A DNA stretch of 64,000 nucleotides from Halobacteriales archaeon YIM A00010 (GTDB taxonomy: Archaea > Halobacteriota > Halobacteria > Halobacteriales > Haloarculaceae). Location: the NCBI GenBank assembly GCA_025041175.1, contig JAKCFJ010000001.1, positions 2,187,526 through 2,251,525 on the forward strand, read 5' to 3'. The translations under genes and the position numbers were made by a program. Each line of letters begins with the position of its first letter. Position 1 is the first letter of the stretch. Under the pieces are notes generated by a model, which was given only the letters and a program-made list of their open reading frames with translations, did not search any database and was not told the DNA's origin. This document shows positions 52,642 through 60,479 of this stretch, piece by piece.

Positions 52642-52700
52642 AGGACTCCGCTCGCGGTGGGTGTACTCACGCACCGCTCCGCCCCGCTACTGCCACCGCA
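52566..52700. repeat. T-tract/GTGAGTAC repeat, copy c, split by hairpins
   Basis: AAAAAAAGCCGCTCGCTCCG at 52566 and CCGCTCGCGGTGGGTGTACT then CACGCACCGC at about 52649-52677 are the two parts of the repeat found at 53738-53877 in inverted form. Two hairpins of array 3 sit between the parts. Confidence 0.7.
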
Positions 52701-52708
52701 ACCGCACG

Positions 52709-53272
52709 CTACGATTCTTTGTCAGTCGTCTGAGTAGATCCGTCGGCCTCACCGACGACGTGTGCCAGGTTGGGGTAGCGCTGCCGTAAGCCAGCGAGAT
52801 CACCGCGCTGGCGGTACTGACAGTACTTCGCGAGCGTTGCAACCAGACAGGTGGGAGCGTTCTCAGCATCCGATTTCTCGGTCATGGCGGCTGGCTCGCG
52901 CGAGTCGTCGGGGGTAAACACGGACTGCATCACGTCGCCATCGCGCTGCTCGTGGAAGCGCACGCACGCGCCGTTATCGAACCAGCATTCGACGATCGTC
53001 TCGCCCGCAGCGCAGTAGCGGGTGAACCGCGCGATACCGGGCAGCTCGTCGTAACCGCCCATTGTGGTCGCAAGCCCCGCCGTCGCCAGTATCTGTTCGA
53101 TCTGCATAGCATGCGCGCAGCCGGTCGACTGACAGGACCGACACCAGAGTCCCTCGCCCACGTCGATGCTGTGGTACAGCTCCGCTTTCGACACCACGTC
53201 CCGATCCTCGATGGCCGAGAGGTTGAGCACCTCACCCTGCCGATCCCGGAACTGGAACAACGGCAACGTCAT
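52709..53272 (-). CDS. Hypothetical protein with Cys cluster, between inverted repeats
   Basis: A 187-residue protein. CRSCQSTGCAHAMQ at about residues 44-57 looks like a zinc- or cluster-binding site with three Cys and a His. The middle has WFDNGACVRFHEQRDG, perhaps a beta-sheet. The C-terminal helix reads CLVATLAKYCQYRQRGDLAGLRQRYPNLAHVV. Its ATG overlaps the stop of a 48-residue zinc-finger gene (ATGA). No family recognised. Repeat copies c and d enclose the two genes. Confidence 0.6.
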   Translation of the reverse strand: MTLPLFQFRDRQGEVLNLSAIEDRDVVSKAELYHSIDVGEGLWCRSCQSTGCAHAMQIEQILATAGLATTMGGYDELPGIARFTRYCAAGETIVECWFDNGACVRFHEQRDGDVMQSVFTPDDSREPAAMTEKSDAENAPTCLVATLAKYCQYRQRGDLAGLRQRYPNLAHVVGEADGSTQTTDKES

Positions 53273-53415
53273 CGCCACCACCGCCCCAACGGACACCCCA
53301 TACGGTGTTCGAGCCGCGTGCGAACCGGCCGGCCACACACCTGACAGCGCTGGCGCTGTTCGTTTTTCTGATACGATGCGACACCGTTACATGCCTCTGA
53401 TTCGTTCCCTGTCAT
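53269..53415 (-). CDS. 48-residue zinc-finger protein
   Basis: A short frame MTGNESEACNGVASYQK, then QRCQVCGRPVRTRLEHRMGC and PLGRWWR. The CxxC plus later His and Cys form one possible zinc site. Its TGA (53269-53271) overlaps the ATG of the next gene in the pattern ATGA, the strongest argument that it is real. The composition (Arg-rich) resembles other haloarchaeal micro-proteins. The binding target is unknown. Confidence 0.6.
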   Translation of the reverse strand: MTGNESEACNGVASYQKNEQRQRCQVCGRPVRTRLEHRMGCPLGRWWR

Positions 53416-53737
53416 GGGTTTCTCTGTCGTGAGAACCCAGCGTCGGGTGCTGGAGTCACCCGGCGCGTTTCAAATGCGAACGCGCGGCCGAGACACGCTG
53501 GCGTTCTCATCTATCGTTCCTTGCCCCATCACACATAAAGGTACTGATGGAATGAGGAATGTTGTATCGTACTAACAACTCGTTGCTCCAGCAGTTGCTC
53601 GGAGAAAGGCAACGAACCGCCGGCATCGGACGTTATTACTGCCTGAAGCGAATTTCCGTCGAGGAATCACTCTGAAACGGTGGGAGGGGGAGAATCCTCC
53701 GCGAGCGGTGGCGGAGCGGTGCAGTGCAGTCGCAGTG
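53416..53737. other. Gap before repeat copy d
   Basis: About 320 bp with no gene seen. It has an AT-rich part near 53520-53580 and the GC-rich GGAGGGGGAGAATCCTCC near 53682-53699, a short palindrome-like stretch. Confidence 0.35.
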
Positions 53738-53877
53738 GCGGAGCGGTGAGTACACCCACCGCGAGCGCAGTTCCCGCGAGCGGAGCGAGCGGGAGCAAGC
53801 GAGCGGCTTTTTTTCGCCCACGTTTTTTGCGTGAGGGTGGCCTTCGGCCACCCGAACGGAAAAAAGGTGGTGGGCTA
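53738..53877. repeat. T-tract/GTGAGTAC repeat, copy d, with hairpin
   Basis: GGTGAGTACACCCACCGCG, a variable GC-rich insert, GAGCGGCTTTTTTTCGCC, CACGTTTTTTGCGTGAG, a perfect hairpin with 8-bp stem GGGTGGCC and TTC loop (53835-53853), and GGAAAAAAGGTGGTGGG. The right edge touches the TAG stop of the glucose dehydrogenase gene (CTAG). The T tract read on the minus strand right after that stop could end its transcript. Confidence 0.82.
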
Positions 53878-54927
53878 GAACTCCACAGCCGTTTTGATGG
53901 TGTGATCGTCGTCGGAAAAGGCCCGTTCGAACGCGTCGACGCCGACCACGTCGGTCACGAGATCATCGAGCAGCCACTCCGGCAGCGACTGGAGCGTCTC
54001 GACGGCGCGCTCGAAGTGCGTACGGCCGGAGTTGACCGTGCCGACGAGCGCTTTGTTGTGCAAGACCAGCTCCTCGTGGAGCGCCCCGCCGTCGATCTCG
54101 AACTCGTGAGTGCCCGGAACGCCCAAAAGCGCGCCCACACCGTTGGGAGCCAGCGCCTCCACGGTCTCGAAGGCGTGGGGCGCGTGGCCCGTCGCTTCGT
54201 ACACGAGATCCATCGGCTCATACCTGTCTGAAACGCTGCTGACTGGCGTTTGTCGGGAATCGATGTACGTCGCGCCCAGCGACTCGATGATGTCGATCGT
54301 CGGGTCGGGTCTGTCACGCCGGCCGAGGCAGTACGTGCGCTCGGTCCGCGACCCGAGCATAGCGAGCGTCAGCAGTCCGAGCGAGCCGTTGCCCAACACG
54401 AGCGAACTCTCGGGCGTCCACTCGAACGCCGAGCGCGAGGCGATCGCGTGTTCGAGCGCCTTCTCCGTGATGCTCACCGGCTCGACCAAAAACCCGTACT
54501 CAGCCACCGATTCCGGGATCGAGACGAGATACTCGGCCGGACTCGTGAAATACTCGCTCATGTACCCGTGTGCGCCGACGATCCCCCGCTCGTGGTACTG
54601 CCCCGTCGGTGCCATGTCCGCCTCCCCGCGCTCGAAATACTCGTTGTCGGGACCCGGCGGGCGTCGAACCATCGGCACGACCAGCTCACCCTCCGTAAAC
54701 TCAGTCCCGTTGGGATCTTCGACCACGCCGACCGCCTCGTGACCCAACACGAGATAGTCGTCCTCTGCGGGCGAGACGCCGTGTTCGCCCGCGATCACCT
54801 CGTGATCCGTCCCGTCCACGCCGACGCGCAACACGCGCACGAGCGCCTCACCCGCCGCCGGCGTCGGCCGCGGGACATCGATCAGCTCGGGGGAATCGCC
54901 GTCGTCGTACACTGCAATGGCATCCAT
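53875..54927 (-). CDS. gdh: Glucose 1-dehydrogenase (haloarchaeal Gdh)
   Basis: Zinc-dependent medium-chain dehydrogenase of 350 residues that oxidises glucose to gluconolactone, the first step of the semi-phosphorylative Entner-Doudoroff pathway. Zinc ligands Asp38 (GVDGTDHEV) and His63-Glu64 (VLGHEAVG) match the haloarchaeal enzyme, as do VPMVRRPPG and NGSLGLLTLAML for NADP binding. The aldolase gene diverges from it and the gluconate dehydratase follows that. The ATG at 54927 is used. Repeat copy d adjoins its stop. Confidence 0.92.
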   Translation of the reverse strand: MDAIAVYDDGDSPELIDVPRPTPAAGEALVRVLRVGVDGTDHEVIAGEHGVSPAEDDYLVLGHEAVGVVEDPNGTEFTEGELVVPMVRRPPGPDNEYFERGEADMAPTGQYHERGIVGAHGYMSEYFTSPAEYLVSIPESVAEYGFLVEPVSITEKALEHAIASRSAFEWTPESSLVLGNGSLGLLTLAMLGSRTERTYCLGRRDRPDPTIDIIESLGATYIDSRQTPVSSVSDRYEPMDLVYEATGHAPHAFETVEALAPNGVGALLGVPGTHEFEIDGGALHEELVLHNKALVGTVNSGRTHFERAVETLQSLPEWLLDDLVTDVVGVDAFERAFSDDDHTIKTAVEF

Positions 54928-55015
54928 CTCTCGGACCCTCTTCAAAAATACTTATTCTAATCCGAGTTAAACCTTTGTGGTGATGAAACGGGAGGGCTTA
55001 CGTGCGCTCCGCCGG
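54928..55015. promoter_or_regulatory. Divergent promoter region of gdh and KD(P)G aldolase
   Basis: Two AT-rich boxes lie in this 88-bp stretch. AAGTATTTTTG on the minus strand (about 54942-54952) is placed for gdh. GTTAAAC (54965-54971) on the plus strand would start the aldolase transcript near 54995, which favours the start codons at 55016 or 55028. ATTCTAATCCGAGT between the boxes resembles TATTCCGAGTAAGTA before the transporter at 57324. Confidence 0.4.
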
Positions 55016-55948
55016 ATGACACACACGATGACAACGCATGCACCGGCGCCCGGAGCGGACGATCCGCTCTCGCTTCGTGGCGTCGTTCCACCGACGATAA
55101 CGGCGTTCACCGAGGACGAATCGGTCGATCTCGAAACGACGGCCGCTCACGCGCGGTTCGTCGTGGATCGGGGCGCACACGGCGTCTTTCCGCTCGGAAC
55201 GAACGGCGAGTTCGCCCTGTTGACGCCCGAGGAGCGCGCGAGCGTGGCCGAAGCGGTCGTCACCGAGATCGACGGTGAGGTGCCGGTGATCGCGGGCGTC
55301 GGCGCACCGAGCACGCGCGCGACCATCGAACGCGCAGAGCGAGCCGCCAGCGCGGGCGTCGACGGGCTGGTTGTCGTCACCCCCTACTACTACCCGATCG
55401 ACAGCGCCGGGGCCATCGAACACTACCGCCGGGTGGCACAGTCGGTGTCGCTGCCGGTGTACGTGTACCACATCCCGAGCAAAACTGGCAACGCGTTGTC
55501 GCGCGAAACGCTCACCGAGATCGCCGCGCTAGATGGAGTTGCGGGCCTGAAAGACTCGAGTAAGGACGTCCCGTTGCTCGGGCAGGTGATCACCGACGCG
55601 CCCGAGGCGAGCTTCTTCGCCGGCTCGGACTCGCTGCTCGTCCCGGGGCTGGATCTGGGCTGTTGTGGCCTCGTCAGCGCCGTGGCGAACGCGTTCCCGG
55701 AGCTGATCGTCGAGCTGTACGAAGCCTACGACGAGGGAGACAGGGATCGAGCGCAAGCGCTGCAAGAGACCGTTTATTCGGTCCGGCGCGCGTTCAAACA
55801 GGGACCGTACCTCGCCGGCGTCAAGAGCGCGCTCTCGCTGCGAGGCTTTGACAGCGGACCGCTCCGAAGCCCCCTCCGCCGAATGAGCGACGCCGACGAG
55901 GCGGCACTCGCCGAGGATCTCGAACGGCTCGATCTCCTGAACCGCTAA
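55016..55948 (+). CDS. kdgA: KD(P)G aldolase (dihydrodipicolinate synthase family)
   Basis: A Schiff-base aldolase of about 310 residues. PLGTNGEFALLTPEER, VVTPYYYPID, the Tyr in VYVYHIPSKTGN and the Lys in GLKDSSKD mark the DHDPS/NAL fold. Next to Gdh and gluconate dehydratase it most likely splits 2-keto-3-deoxy-(6-phospho)gluconate to pyruvate. This assignment uses context. Start codons at 55016 and 55028 are both possible, as is 54977; the promoter favours the later ones. KDG kinase was not found in the window. Confidence 0.82.
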   Translation: MTHTMTTHAPAPGADDPLSLRGVVPPTITAFTEDESVDLETTAAHARFVVDRGAHGVFPLGTNGEFALLTPEERASVAEAVVTEIDGEVPVIAGVGAPSTRATIERAERAASAGVDGLVVVTPYYYPIDSAGAIEHYRRVAQSVSLPVYVYHIPSKTGNALSRETLTEIAALDGVAGLKDSSKDVPLLGQVITDAPEASFFAGSDSLLVPGLDLGCCGLVSAVANAFPELIVELYEAYDEGDRDRAQALQETVYSVRRAFKQGPYLAGVKSALSLRGFDSGPLRSPLRRMSDADEAALAEDLERLDLLNR

Positions 55949-55953
55949 TCATT

Positions 55954-55969
55954 TACTACGGTGCGAGTG
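55954..55969. promoter_or_regulatory. Possible TrmB-type operator before gluconate dehydratase
   Basis: TACT, 7 bases, then GAGTG, 11-26 bp before the dehydratase ATG. From memory, TrmB of Halobacterium binds TACT-N7/8-GAGTA at sugar-metabolism genes; this fits but for one base. Chance is not excluded. Confidence 0.3.
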
Positions 55970-55979
55970 AACGAAGAAT

Positions 55980-57218
55980 ATGGGACGAAAATACGACGCG
56001 CTTCGGGACCCGAACGCGGAGTATACGATGCGGGATCTGTCGGGCGAAACGATGGGCGTGACGCGCTCGCGCGGCGGTTCGCGCGACGTGGAGATCACCG
56101 ACGTGCAGACGGCGATGGTGGATGGAAACTTCCCGTGGACGCTCGTGCGCGTGTACACGGACGCGGGGATCGTCGGGACGGGAGAAGCGTACTGGGGAGC
56201 GGGCGTTCCGGAGCTGATCCAGCGGATGAAGCCGTTTCTGACCGGTGAGAACCCGCTGGACATCGACCGCCTGTACGAGCACCTGATCCAGAAGATGTCC
56301 GGAGAGGGGTCGATCGAAGGAGTGACGGTCACGGCGATCTCCGGGATCGAGATCGCGCTGCACGATCTCGCCGGCAAGATCCTGGAAATTCCCGCCTACC
56401 AGCTGCTCGGGGGGAAGTACCGCGACGCGGTTCGGGTGTACTGCGACTGCCACGCGGGCGATGAATCCGAACCGGAATCGTGTGCCAACGAAGCGGAACG
56501 CGTGGTCGAGGAGCTCGGCTACGACGCGTTGAAGTTCGATCTAGACGTTCCCAGCGGGCACGAAACCGATCGCGCCAACCGACACCTCAGCGATCCAGAG
56601 ATCGAGCACAAAGCCGAGATCGTCCGGACGGTCACCGAGCGCGTTGGCGACCGGGCCGACGTGGCTTTCGATTGTCACTGGTCGTTTTCGGCAGGGAGCG
56701 CCAGGCGGTTGACGCGCGCCATCGAGGACTACGACGTGTGGTGGCTCGAGGATCCGGTCCCGCCCGAGAACCACGACGTCCAGCGGGCGGTCACGCGGGA
56801 CACGACGGTTCCCATCACCGCCGGGGAGAACGTTTACCGAAAGCACGGACAGCGCCGGCTCATCGAGGAGCAGGCGGTCGACATCCTCGCGCCGGACCTC
56901 CCGAAAGTCGGCGGCATGCGGGAAACACGGAAGATCGCGGATCTGGCCGACACCTACTACGTTCCGGTCGCCATGCACAACGTTTCCTCACCGGTCGCCA
57001 CGATGGCCTCCGCGCACGTGGGCACAGCCATCCCGAACGCGCTGGCCGTCGAATACCACTCGTACGAACTCCCGTGGTGGTCGGATCTGGTCGAGGAAAC
57101 CGTGATCGAGGACGGCGAGATCGAATTCAACGAACAGCCCGGTCTCGGCGTGACGCTGGATCTCGACGTCGTCAGTGACCACCTCGTCGAAGGAGAAACG
57201 GTGTTCGACGAGGGGTAA
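55980..57218 (+). CDS. gnaD: D-gluconate dehydratase (enolase superfamily)
   Basis: A 412-residue enolase-superfamily dehydratase turning gluconate into 2-keto-3-deoxygluconate. GYDALKFDLDVPSG has the Lys strand, VAFDCHWSFSAG the first metal Asp, WWLEDPVPPENHD the Glu-Asp, PITAGENVY the third Glu, and VAMHNVSSPVATM the catalytic His. The N-terminal ALRDPNAEYTMRDLSGETM is typical of the archaeal enzyme. It lies 31 bp after the aldolase gene. With gdh it completes three steps of the pathway. Confidence 0.9.
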   Translation: MGRKYDALRDPNAEYTMRDLSGETMGVTRSRGGSRDVEITDVQTAMVDGNFPWTLVRVYTDAGIVGTGEAYWGAGVPELIQRMKPFLTGENPLDIDRLYEHLIQKMSGEGSIEGVTVTAISGIEIALHDLAGKILEIPAYQLLGGKYRDAVRVYCDCHAGDESEPESCANEAERVVEELGYDALKFDLDVPSGHETDRANRHLSDPEIEHKAEIVRTVTERVGDRADVAFDCHWSFSAGSARRLTRAIEDYDVWWLEDPVPPENHDVQRAVTRDTTVPITAGENVYRKHGQRRLIEEQAVDILAPDLPKVGGMRETRKIADLADTYYVPVAMHNVSSPVATMASAHVGTAIPNALAVEYHSYELPWWSDLVEETVIEDGEIEFNEQPGLGVTLDLDVVSDHLVEGETVFDEG

Positions 57219-57323
57219 CGAACGCACGTACCGCTTTCCATCGGGGCCCCGATAGTTCCTCGACCGGACGAGAAACCGTGTCAGTTCCCGAAAGCGTTTG
57301 TATTATTCCGAGTAAGTAAGCGT

Positions 57324-58559
57324 ATGGATCGTAGACCGCTGTTGACCGGGCGGCGATCTCGGGTGGCGTGGTGGGTTTTCGCGCTCGTGCTCGGCGCGAT
57401 TCTCGCGTACGTCGTCCTCACCTTTCTCGGTGCATTCGTGCTCGGAGTGTTCATCTATTATGCGACCCGACCGATCTACGAGCGGTTCGCCGGTCGGATT
57501 CCGCACCCAAACGTTGGGGTGGCGATCGCGCTGTTGACGATCTCGCTGCCGGTGCTCGTATTGATCGTCTACACCATCGGGGTTGCGATCACCCAGATCG
57601 CTGGAGCAGTACCGGACATCGGTCCGTACCGCGATCTGTTGTCGCCGTATCTCGATCAATCACCAGTGCATTCGCCCCAGGACGTGGTCCGTCTCGTCGC
57701 TAACGATCCACAACAGCTCAGACAGATCGTCACGGTGGAGACAGTAGAAGGGCTGTTTGGATCGATAGGGGCGTATCTGGGGATGGTGACCATGGGACTG
57801 CTCAAGGCGTTCATCGCGCTCGCCGTCGCGTTCTACCTGCTTCGGGACGACCACAAGCTCGCGGGGTGGGCACAGACGGCGCTGAGTCGAAACGACGAGA
57901 CGCTGATCGCCTACGGACGGGCCGTCGACCAGGATCTGAAAATCGTCTTTTTCGGCAACATCCTGAACGCGTTCGTGGTCGCCGTGACGGCGCTGTTTGC
58001 GTACAACGTGCTCAACCTCATCGCTCCCTCTGGCGGAGCGATCCCCTCCCCGACGCTGCTCGGGCTGTTGACCGGCGCGGCGAGTTTGATCCCGGTCATC
58101 GGAATGAAGATCGTCTACGTGCCGGTCGCGGCGTACCTCGGGGTCACTGCTGGCGCGGCCGACCTCCAACTCCTGTGGTTCCCGATCGCGTTCCTGCTGG
58201 TCTCGATACTCCTCCTCGACGGACTCACCGAGCTGATACTTCGGCCGTACATCTCCGGACGGAACCTCCACGTCGGTCTCGTGTTGTTCGCCTACATCCT
58301 CGGACCGCTCATGTTCGGGTGGTACGGGCTGTTCCTCGGACCGCTCCTTCTCGTGTTGATCGTCCATCTCGCCCGGATCGTGCTGCCGGATCTCATCCAC
58401 GGCGAACCGCTCTCACCGTCCGCCGTCGGGAGAGATCCCATCCCAAACGCCGATCCACCGGAACAGGAGCCGGAGTCGACACCGAGCGACGAGTCCGAAT
58501 CGGGTGCGGAGCCGGCCACCGATTCCGACAACGAGCCAGACGACGTTCCCGAGGAGTAG
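57324..58559 (+). CDS. AI-2E family (PerM-like) transporter
   Basis: A 411-residue membrane protein with about eight helices in the AI-2E/PerM order: two N-terminal helices, LLTISLPVLVLIVYTIGVAITQI, a cytoplasmic or external domain, then FLRDDHKLAGW-like FYLLRDDHKLAGWAQTALSRND and VTALFAYNVLNLIAP and LTGAASLIPVIGMKIVYVPVAAYLG. In this family some members act as transporters of small signals or cations. The C-terminal 50 residues are highly acidic. Its role near the sugar genes is unclear. Confidence 0.85.
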   Translation: MDRRPLLTGRRSRVAWWVFALVLGAILAYVVLTFLGAFVLGVFIYYATRPIYERFAGRIPHPNVGVAIALLTISLPVLVLIVYTIGVAITQIAGAVPDIGPYRDLLSPYLDQSPVHSPQDVVRLVANDPQQLRQIVTVETVEGLFGSIGAYLGMVTMGLLKAFIALAVAFYLLRDDHKLAGWAQTALSRNDETLIAYGRAVDQDLKIVFFGNILNAFVVAVTALFAYNVLNLIAPSGGAIPSPTLLGLLTGAASLIPVIGMKIVYVPVAAYLGVTAGAADLQLLWFPIAFLLVSILLLDGLTELILRPYISGRNLHVGLVLFAYILGPLMFGWYGLFLGPLLLVLIVHLARIVLPDLIHGEPLSPSAVGRDPIPNADPPEQEPESTPSDESESGAEPATDSDNEPDDVPEE

Positions 58560-58566
58560 CGCGGCG

Positions 58567-60342
58567 CTACTGGACGACACACGGCCCGGTCCGTCGCAAA
58601 ATGACTGTGTACTGGTCGGGACCCAGCTCCTGCTCGTCACCGTACTGGGGGATCTGTGGCACGATCCCGCCCCGGAGGGCGTCCGTCACTGATCCCGGTT
58701 CCGATGGACGGGCCACACGGTTCTCCGGTTGCTGGCCGAAGTCGGCGACGATCTCGTACCCCGAACCGTCGGACAGCAGCGTTTGAAGGTACGCGTTTCG
58801 ACCCGGATTGTTGCGGAGGAACGTGTCCGGGTTGAGATAGAAGAGATCACGGTAGCCCAACTGGATGTACTCCGGGCAGCGGCGGTTTCTGTCGTCGATG
58901 TCGCGGTCGGCAGCGACGGGGTATGAGACTTCCATCCCGTGAGGAATCGCCGCGTCCTGCATGTCGAGGCGGTAGGTTTCCATCGTCGCGTTTTCCGGTG
59001 CGTTTTGTTCCAGCCACACCGTCGCCTCGTCCCGGGGCTGCGTGGCGTATCCGAGATCGCCGACGACGCCGTACGCGCCGCCAGTCACCAACAGCACAGC
59101 GATCACGGGACGAGCGACCCCCGGGGAGCGCTCGGAGAGGCGCGAGAGCGTTGCTCCGACCAGGACCGCCAGGAGCGGAAACGTCGGGAGGAGATGATGG
59201 ACGCGCAGGTCGTGCCACGAGGAAAACAAAACGAGGTACGCGCCGATCCCGAGCAGCACGAGGAGGATTCCACTGGCTCCGGTCGATCGCTCGCGCAGCC
59301 GGGGGACGCTCGCTACCACGCCGAAGACGCTGCCGACGAACAACGCCAAACCGAGACCGTTGAGATAGTTCCGAAGATACCACCACCAGATCGGTGCGTC
59401 CGGACCGTAGTAGCGCTGTGGACCCGCCGAGGCCCCGTGGAGAAGCCGCTCGATGAGCGGATCGATACCCGAGACGAGTACGATCGGGAAGCCGAGAAGC
59501 ACCGCGAGCGCACCCAGCGCTGCACCAGCCACGAGCAGCCCGGGCCGCGCGAGCACAGCAACCCAGTCGTCGGCGTGGCGCGCACGGAGAAGGTACGCAA
59601 CGCCGATGAGGAACACGACCGGCGCAGCCGTGAACTTGAACGCCAGAGCCACGCCACCGGACAGGCAGCCGGCCAGAAACGGCACAGCGTCGCCCGTTTC
59701 GATGTACCGGAACGCGAGGTAGATGGAAAGTAAAACGAAAAACAGCGCTGGCATGTCCTCGCCCCCCTCGTGGGCGATGACGAGAAAGCCGTACGTGACC
59801 GTCAACACCGTCGCCGACAGCCGACCGGCCAACCGATCGCGCGTCATCGTCCCGATCCGGTAGGTGAGATACACTGACCCGACCGCGAAAGCGACGGAGG
59901 TGAGCCGGACGAGCGACAGGACCACCGTCCAGAACCACTCCGGCGTTTCGTGCCAGACGCCCCAAAAGCCGAACGTCGAATCGGGGTACTCGAAAGCGAG
60001 GATCGTCCCACCCTCCCCAACGAGAATCAGGACCACCACGACCGGCAGGAGGACGACGGCGTACAGATAGAACGTCGCCCCGAACGGAACGCGGCCCCAC
60101 GCGATTCCTTCTTTGAGCGACTCGGTGCCGGGATCGCTGAGGAACGTTCCGTACGCCACCAGCACGTCGAATATCCGGTCGCGCTCGTCCCGAGTGGCGA
60201 AGTTCGGAACGCGGTGCCAGAACCAAAACCCCGCCAGAACCGCCGCCGCCACGAGAACGTACAGGAGATACGGGTCCGAGCGGATGTCATCAGCTACCTG
60301 ACGCTTCACGCGGAACGGTAGCTCACGGAGAGACTGTAGCAT
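58567..60342 (-). CDS. GT39-like membrane glycosyltransferase
   Basis: A 591-residue protein with about ten to twelve membrane helices in the layout of the dolichyl-phosphate-mannose-protein mannosyltransferase group (GT39/PMT). The first external loop has PNFATRDERDRIFD, with an Asp/Glu pair at the place of the catalytic acids. HEGGEDMPALFFVLLSIYLAFRY and SSWHDLRVHHLLPTFPLLAVLVG are typical. The C-terminal 150 residues lie outside. It would add sugars from lipid carriers to proteins or lipids. It converges with the transporter. Confidence 0.78.
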   Translation of the reverse strand: MLQSLRELPFRVKRQVADDIRSDPYLLYVLVAAAVLAGFWFWHRVPNFATRDERDRIFDVLVAYGTFLSDPGTESLKEGIAWGRVPFGATFYLYAVVLLPVVVVLILVGEGGTILAFEYPDSTFGFWGVWHETPEWFWTVVLSLVRLTSVAFAVGSVYLTYRIGTMTRDRLAGRLSATVLTVTYGFLVIAHEGGEDMPALFFVLLSIYLAFRYIETGDAVPFLAGCLSGGVALAFKFTAAPVVFLIGVAYLLRARHADDWVAVLARPGLLVAGAALGALAVLLGFPIVLVSGIDPLIERLLHGASAGPQRYYGPDAPIWWWYLRNYLNGLGLALFVGSVFGVVASVPRLRERSTGASGILLVLLGIGAYLVLFSSWHDLRVHHLLPTFPLLAVLVGATLSRLSERSPGVARPVIAVLLVTGGAYGVVGDLGYATQPRDEATVWLEQNAPENATMETYRLDMQDAAIPHGMEVSYPVAADRDIDDRNRRCPEYIQLGYRDLFYLNPDTFLRNNPGRNAYLQTLLSDGSGYEIVADFGQQPENRVARPSEPGSVTDALRGGIVPQIPQYGDEQELGPDQYTVILRRTGPCVVQ

Positions 60343-60479
60343 ACGTCGTATCGACCACAGTTCGAAAAGCGACGACGGGACACATCAATGATCGGTATTT
60401 CCCTCGCCAGCTCCGACCGGTGCGTTTCGTTTCGAGCAATATTTGTTGGGGGCGTCCGTGTGTATCGTGTGCTACCTCT

